DNA from: Bugula neritina
Taxonomy: Eukaryota; Bryozoa; Gymnolaemata; Cheilostomatida; Bugulidae
Length of the DNA stretch: 36,083 bases
Assembly (NCBI GenBank): GCA_964035545.1
Contig: CAXIUT010000100.1
Location: 1-36,083, forward strand
Direction of reading: 5' to 3'
Part shown: one piece after another, positions 31,754 through 36,083 of the stretch
Layout of the letters: the number at the start of each line of letters is the position of its first letter
Numbering within the stretch: the first letter of the stretch is position 1
Program-made: the position numbers and the translations under genes
The notes under the pieces: generated by a model
Told to the model about the DNA's origin: nothing
The model's input: only the letters and a program-made list of their open reading frames with translations
The model's database searches: none

Positions 31754-34156
31754 TCATTTTTAATTATCGAATATGGGGTTGGGGTTGGGGTTGGGGTTGG
31801 GGTTGGGGTTGGGGTTGGGGTTGGGGTTGGGGTTGGGGTTGGGGTTGGGGTTGGGTCCTGCACAAATTGTAAAGCAAGAAGCCAGTAAGGTTCCATAGCT
31901 TATTAAAATCAAACAAATAAGATTGTAGTAAACAGAATTAAGCATACCTACACATAAAGAATTTCTCATATCGATAATAGAATCTCCAAGAACTCTACAA
32001 TCAAGTCCATTAAAACTACCTGCAGTCAAATTGTAGTATTTATTAAAAGCAGATTAAAGAATTGTCTGATATATACTGATATTTGCCTGAGTGCCTTTGA
32101 ATGCTGTATCATAATCATTTATTTTTGTTTGAAGGGTTGCTATATCTGCATTAACACCAGTCATTTTAGTCTTTCTTGGAACATTCCAATTATTTTATAA
32201 ATTTACAAGATAGTTAAAATAGTTACATGTGTTAGCACCATATCTACTAGCTAAAGTAGTTGCGAATGAACTATCTCCTGAAGAACTCTGAAATTGCTGC
32301 ATAATTTAATAACATCCAAGAGGGCATTTAGTCAAGTCAGATAGATCAAGGCAGGCTGCATTCTGTGCCTTCCCACCAGGACAAGTAAAGGTATCATAAG
32401 AAGGCATCCAAGAATCTCCGTTTACATTAATAGTATCACAAGTAATATCAAGTGGAAATGCTATTGTCCTAATAGCAGTGAAGAAAGCTGAAGTTGTTGT
32501 ATCTTGAACATCTAGAAGTTGTGCATTCATAACTTTATCTACAGTAGATGTCCCTGAGGTAAAGGGATTTGTTAGATTTGCTGTAGAATAACTCGGAATA
32601 ATTGTATTTAGTCGCTGGGCATTTTGACTGATAGTAAGTAGTTAGGCAAAAGAAGAATTTAAGGACGGACTAATTTTGTCCATAACATATCCAGTTCCAT
32701 CTGCCATGCAGTTTGAGTAGAAACTTCCTAATTAGCTGAACCCAAGTTTTGTGAACACTTCATTAGTCCCTACTCCAGTTGAAAACTTTTTATCAATGTA
32801 TCCACAGACTTGAGAAAGATTGGGAGCTATCAAAGCCATTATGATCATTATAGAAAAAGATAAAAAAGCAAGAAAGAAAAGGAATGCACAAGCAAAATAC
32901 ATGAATAATCTAACTTTAACAACAGAAAAGCAAGCTAGAATGATAGAAGCCAAAAATCCAATGATAGAAAGAGCAAAGAAGGCTCCATAAAATGCTTTAC
33001 ATAAGATAAGCATTTGATTTAGATTATCTTGATCCTGAGTTATAATAAAACTACATCAAACAAGTATGACCATTTATTGATAAAACTATTTAAGTTACTT
33101 TATAAGGCACTGATAGAGGTGATTGAATCTCCAAATTGAGTTCGAACGACAGGTTATGTGGTAGTTACCAGATTATTATAGGCAGCTATCATTGGATCTA
33201 TCGCATCGTTTATTTATTTAAAGATAGTTGTAGTTGTGCTATCTATATTTCCCAAGATAGTAGTTGAACTATTTAATGGTCCATAGTAAAGTTATTTGAA
33301 CTGAGAGGTAATGCTTACGTAGTTAGTTCCAACATTATCATCTGTGAATGCATTTGTATAGACACTATTAGAATAGGTTGAATAAGTGGATGCTAGAGAT
33401 AGTTGGAAAATGCTTTGTCTTGAGGCAATATCTGCAGCATTTCCTAGTGACTGATTTATTTTAGAATTACATTAGAATTTTGAGTCCAAATTGTGTCAAA
33501 ACTTGAATTAAAAGTTTTTATATCAGCAGACAAAGGTGAAAGACCAACAAAAAAACGATTATCTACAGTCTATGATAATTTTCCATTCAGAGTATCATCT
33601 CCTACTGCAGAAGATTTACAGCCCAGATCATTGTAGTAATATACTATTTAAACTCCTTTCATAATACCGAGAAGGGCACCGACCATAATAGATAAATAGA
33701 AAAAAACAGCAACGTATGATGTCCATTTTAACTAGCATTTTCCATACATTTATTTATCAGGTTTACGGCATTTATGGCAAACTGGATGTTTTTCTAGATT
33801 AAGAGAGAAATACCAGGCCAGACACAGCAACAGCAGAGGGGAATCCAGATAAAAATTAATACAACAAAGGCTACTAGATGTGGCATAATAATTATTAGAG
33901 TGGTAGAGTTGATGGTTGTATAGTTGCTATCATAAAGGATGGCCTAAATCTCAGAATCAGTGAGATAGTTGTATTGTTTAATGTAGCTGCTGCTTTATGA
34001 GATTTAGCTGTCTGTATAGTTGCCCATGTAGTAAAGACATGTGGATTAGTGATAAGCATTTCTTGATGTTGAGATGCTTGTGTCTGATACAGAAATAGCT
34101 GAATGAGATATTGCGACTAGAGATGTGATTAAAAAGAGTTTTTGAAGAAATTTCAT
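31754..34156 (-). CDS. Prominin-like five-span membrane glycoprotein, reading into telomeric tract
   Basis: 780 codons with three 20-nt introns. It starts MKFLQKLFLITSLVAISHSA, a clear signal peptide. First span AFVVLIFIWIPLCCCCVW, a cysteine-rich loop (HPVCHKCRKPDK), second span (YVAVFFYLSIMVGALLGIM), a long extracellular loop with N-glycosylation-type sites, spans three and four (YGAFFALSIIGFLASIILAC; YFACAFLFFLAFLSFSIMII), a second large Cys-containing loop, and a fifth span (LICLILISYGTLLASCFTIC). This order, including the Cys-rich loop after span one, matches prominins of membrane protrusions and cilia; tweety-type proteins are an alternative. Residue 747 is followed by (Pro-Asn)13-Pro from the telomeric tract and then IFDNQK and TGA 31754-31756. 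Deleting the 81 nt also leaves the frame intact, ending CAGIFDNQK. Confidence 0.72.
31775..31855. repeat. Internal telomeric tract 2, (GGGGTT)13GGG
   Basis: A perfect 81-nt tract, identical to tract 1 and to the G strand of the left telomere. It is preceded by CGAATAT and followed by TCCTGCACAAATTG. It lies inside the reading frame of the prominin-like gene on the minus strand, where it encodes 27 codons of alternating Pro and Asn. 105 bp upstream of the V-ATPase H start codon. Confidence 0.97.
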
Positions 34157-34694
34157 GTTCATTCTTTTAGAGGAACTAGCAGAAATCATGAAGATAATAA
34201 CTTTTTTGAGTTGAATATTAAGGTTATTATTTTATCAGTTATAATTTGTTCTATAAAATATGTTAATAAGAAGAATATTAATCCGATTAAATCATATTTT
34301 AAGATTTATCATGTTTTTTATTGATTTTAAGTAAATATTTTCTTTCGTAAGAGTAATTTTTGAACAAAATATTAAAAAATCAAAAATAGTAGCAAGAGTT
34401 TCTTTTTAAAAGATCTTTAACATGTGGAAGTTTAGTTATATCAAAGTTGATTTTTTAATGATAACTTAATTTAAATAACTACCTCCAAAAGATAAATCCA
34501 AAAAAACCTATTTTACCAATACTTTTCAGGTTCAGATCTTTTAAATTGATCATGAAAACTAAAGAAAAATGATGAAAATTATGGTAACGATTAATTTGTT
34601 GATTTTAATTTTCAATTGATGATCGGAGATTGAATTAATAATTAAAGAAGAAAGGAGTATAATTTGTAAAAATATCAACTCAGTTGACTTATCT
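34157..34694. other. 538-bp intergenic stretch, nothing certain
   Basis: Between the prominin-like start and the small ORF ending at 34695; very AT-rich. It contains a short plus-strand open reading from 34142 that has no protein-like character. No RNA gene, repeat or regulatory motif recognised; it should include the prominin-like promoter. Confidence 0.4.
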
Positions 34695-34895
34695 TCATGA
34701 TAATTTGATTGATTAAAATTCCTTTTCTTTTTCTATCTACAAGTCGATGTCGGTGACACTTTCACATTCTTCTGATTTGAAGTGAGGGATAGAAGGAGTG
34801 ATTCTTTTGATTTTTCTGAAAGCTACTTTTATGTCTTCTAATAGTACTCTATAAGGCTTTTTGCTTCTGACAATTGTAAGAAACTTTTTACCCAT
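34695..34895 (-). CDS. Small basic protein, 66 aa (hypothetical)
   Basis: ATG 34895 to TGA 34695-34697, 67 codons. The sequence has a protein-like mix: MGKKFLTIVRSKKPYRVLLE, then VAFRKIKRITPSIP and an acidic tail with SEECESVTDID. The same frame stays open upstream to about 35174, overlapping the WD-like gene in another frame, so it could also be a 3' exon of that gene. No 19-22 nt intron joining them in the right phase was found. Function unknown. Confidence 0.4.
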
Positions 34896-35010
34896 GAACA
34901 ACTGTTAAGTTAAGATTATAATATAAACTATTGCCTGATTAAATATTATTTTATGTAACAGCCCTTCAATCAGAAGTTCATCTAATTATTTATAAAGAAA
35001 TATATACAGA

Positions 35011-35853
35011 TCAGATATGGAGACAAGAATATGTCTAATCAAATGAAAAAACATAGAGATGACCTGTCTATCCTGCTCCAAAGATAGTATTACCTTTATT
35101 GAGAAGAGAAGTAATCGAATCTCCTTTTTAAAAGAACTAGGCTTTGGTGCTTTTATATGATAGACCTTATTCATTGAGGATATTGAAGTAGGTGACTGTT
35201 TGCCAGGAGGTTGCTAAAACTCCATGATGAAACGGGATCATTCTTTAGCAGGGAATATATTTTTTTGATTTGATGGGGACAGAAACAAAACCTGTGATAT
35301 CGTTGCTTCCATATAGTTTACCATTGGTTTATAAAAACTGATGAAATCTGCCTATATTTTAGACTGTATTATTTTGGTCGATAGAATAGGCATTAGTTCC
35401 AGCTAGATAGTATTTGTTTTTGAATTTTACTATTTGAGTGATTGGACTCTCTACATCTATTGTATTGATTATTTTATAGTTATTTTTATCAATGAAATGA
35501 ACCTTTCCATCGTGTCCTATTGTTACAAATTGGTTTTATTCTTCTAAAATATCTGATATGGAATCATTGTGTAGTGATATTTTGTTAACTATTTTCAAAT
35601 TATTCGGGTCAAGAAGGAGAAGTTAGCCTTAACCTGTACCTACATGGATGTTTTTATGATTGATATGTAAAGATGTAAGGTAATTTCTTTATAGGTTTTT
35701 GTCTTGGATGAGTTTGAGTGTTTATGCGTCTGTGATGTCTAAGAAGAAGCTGTGTCCGACTGTTGCAAGTTGTTGTTAGGATGGAGATAAAAATTTAAGT
35801 GATGTTATTTAACTTCTTTAATGAAGTTCTACTTTATTGATATTTTGGATCAT
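35011..35853 (-). CDS. WD40-like beta-propeller protein, 280 aa
   Basis: One exon, ATG 35853 to TGA 35011-35013. Repeated blade-like segments of about 40 residues: ITSLKFLSPSQQQLATVGHS with FFLDITDAQTLKLIQ; LTSLHINHKNIHVGTGQGQL with LLLDPNNLKIVNKI; ISDILEEQNQFVTIGHDGKV with HFIDKNNYKIINTI; ITQIVKFKNKYYLAGTNAYS; ending ITSLLNKGNTIFGAGQTGHL with YVFSF. This is the WD/propeller pattern with poorly kept W-D dipeptides. It has about six blades, so it may be incomplete or pair with the small ORF downstream. Partner unknown. It is the last gene before the right telomere, its ATG 150 bp from the tract. Confidence 0.7.
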
Positions 35854-36003
35854 AGTTAATTAATATTTTTTCTTTAATATTCAAATATATTTTTGTATAA
35901 AATGGAATAATTAACAATATTTATTGATTACTATAAAGTAATACAATTTGACAATTTTATTTTGAATGACAATAATTATTTCCAATTATTTAATATTGTT
36001 TAA
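35854..36003. promoter_or_regulatory. Right subtelomeric spacer and promoter of WD-like gene
   Basis: 150 bp of highly AT-rich sequence separating the last start codon from the right telomere. It must contain that gene's promoter. The junction reads TTGTTTAA then GGGGTT. No other element seen. Confidence 0.4.
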
Positions 36004-36083
36004 GGGGTTGGGGTTGGGGTTGGGGTTGGGGTTGGGGTTGGGGTTGGGGTTGGGGTTGGGGTTGGGGTTGGGGTTGGGGTTGG
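36004..36083. repeat. Right telomere, G4T2 repeats
   Basis: (GGGGTT)13GG, 80 nt, perfect, running to the last base of the window. It matches the left telomere's repeat and length within one nucleotide, so the window spans a whole chromosome. Confidence 0.97.

Noticed and set aside
34142-34324. Plus-strand ORF of 60 codons
   Set aside because: It overlaps the prominin-like signal peptide on the other strand, is low-complexity and lacks an ATG at its stated start.
1-36083. tRNA, rRNA or snRNA genes
   Set aside because: I looked for T-loop GTTCRA with flanking arms and for snRNA-like conserved blocks and found none convincing; the GTTCGA matches lie within coding exons.

Overview
The window reads as one complete, gene-dense ciliate macronuclear chromosome of 36,083 bp. 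It starts in a C4A2 tract (1-81) and ends in a G4T2 tract (36004-36083). TAA and TAG are read as glutamine throughout and TGA is the only stop: every recognisable protein (importin-beta, V-ATPase subunit H, ALG1, ARS2, RRS1) is open only under that code. The sequence is AT-rich and spacers are tens of bases long. The repeat type matches Tetrahymena, but the introns do not. I resolve 27 introns of exactly 20 nt, mostly GTA...TAG, whose removal restores frame and conserved motifs. I cannot name the genus; hypotrichs (G4T4) and heterotrichs (standard code in Stentor) fit poorly.

Layout. 1-4 kb: a small FAM136A-like gene, an unidentified ORF, then two minus-strand genes (one unidentified, one coiled-coil). 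4.1-12.5 kb, plus strand: a divergent ubiquitin-activating-enzyme (E1)-like gene that seems to have lost its catalytic residues, a coiled-coil/IQ-motif gene, a leucine-rich-repeat gene and a helical gene that may be a MAP65/PRC1 relative. 12.6-25.2 kb: ALG1 (minus), a membrane-anchored IQ protein, a four-pass membrane protein, RRS1, an STPG/SHIPPO ciliary protein (minus), ARS2/Serrate, a coiled-coil protein, a multipass membrane protein and importin-beta (minus). From 22.6 kb to the right end all assigned genes are on the minus strand: importin-beta, an unidentified 386-aa protein, an MRM2-type mitochondrial rRNA methyltransferase, a C2-domain protein, a RING/TRAF-zinc-finger/SPRY protein, V-ATPase subunit H, a prominin-like five-pass protein, a 66-aa ORF and a WD-repeat-like protein. 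These are ordinary housekeeping, trafficking and ciliary genes; I see no functional operon.

The strangest feature is two internal telomeric tracts, at 25322-25402 and 31775-31855. Both are exactly (GGGGTT)13GGG, 81 nt, in right-end orientation, and both match the end tracts in length (81 nt left, 80 nt right). Each lies 105-136 bp upstream of a minus-strand start codon, as the real right telomere does (150 bp). They are either former or alternative chromosome ends, whether joined in the molecule or in the assembly, or precise internal insertions. The second lies inside the 3' end of the prominin-like reading frame and encodes Pro-Asn repeats in frame.
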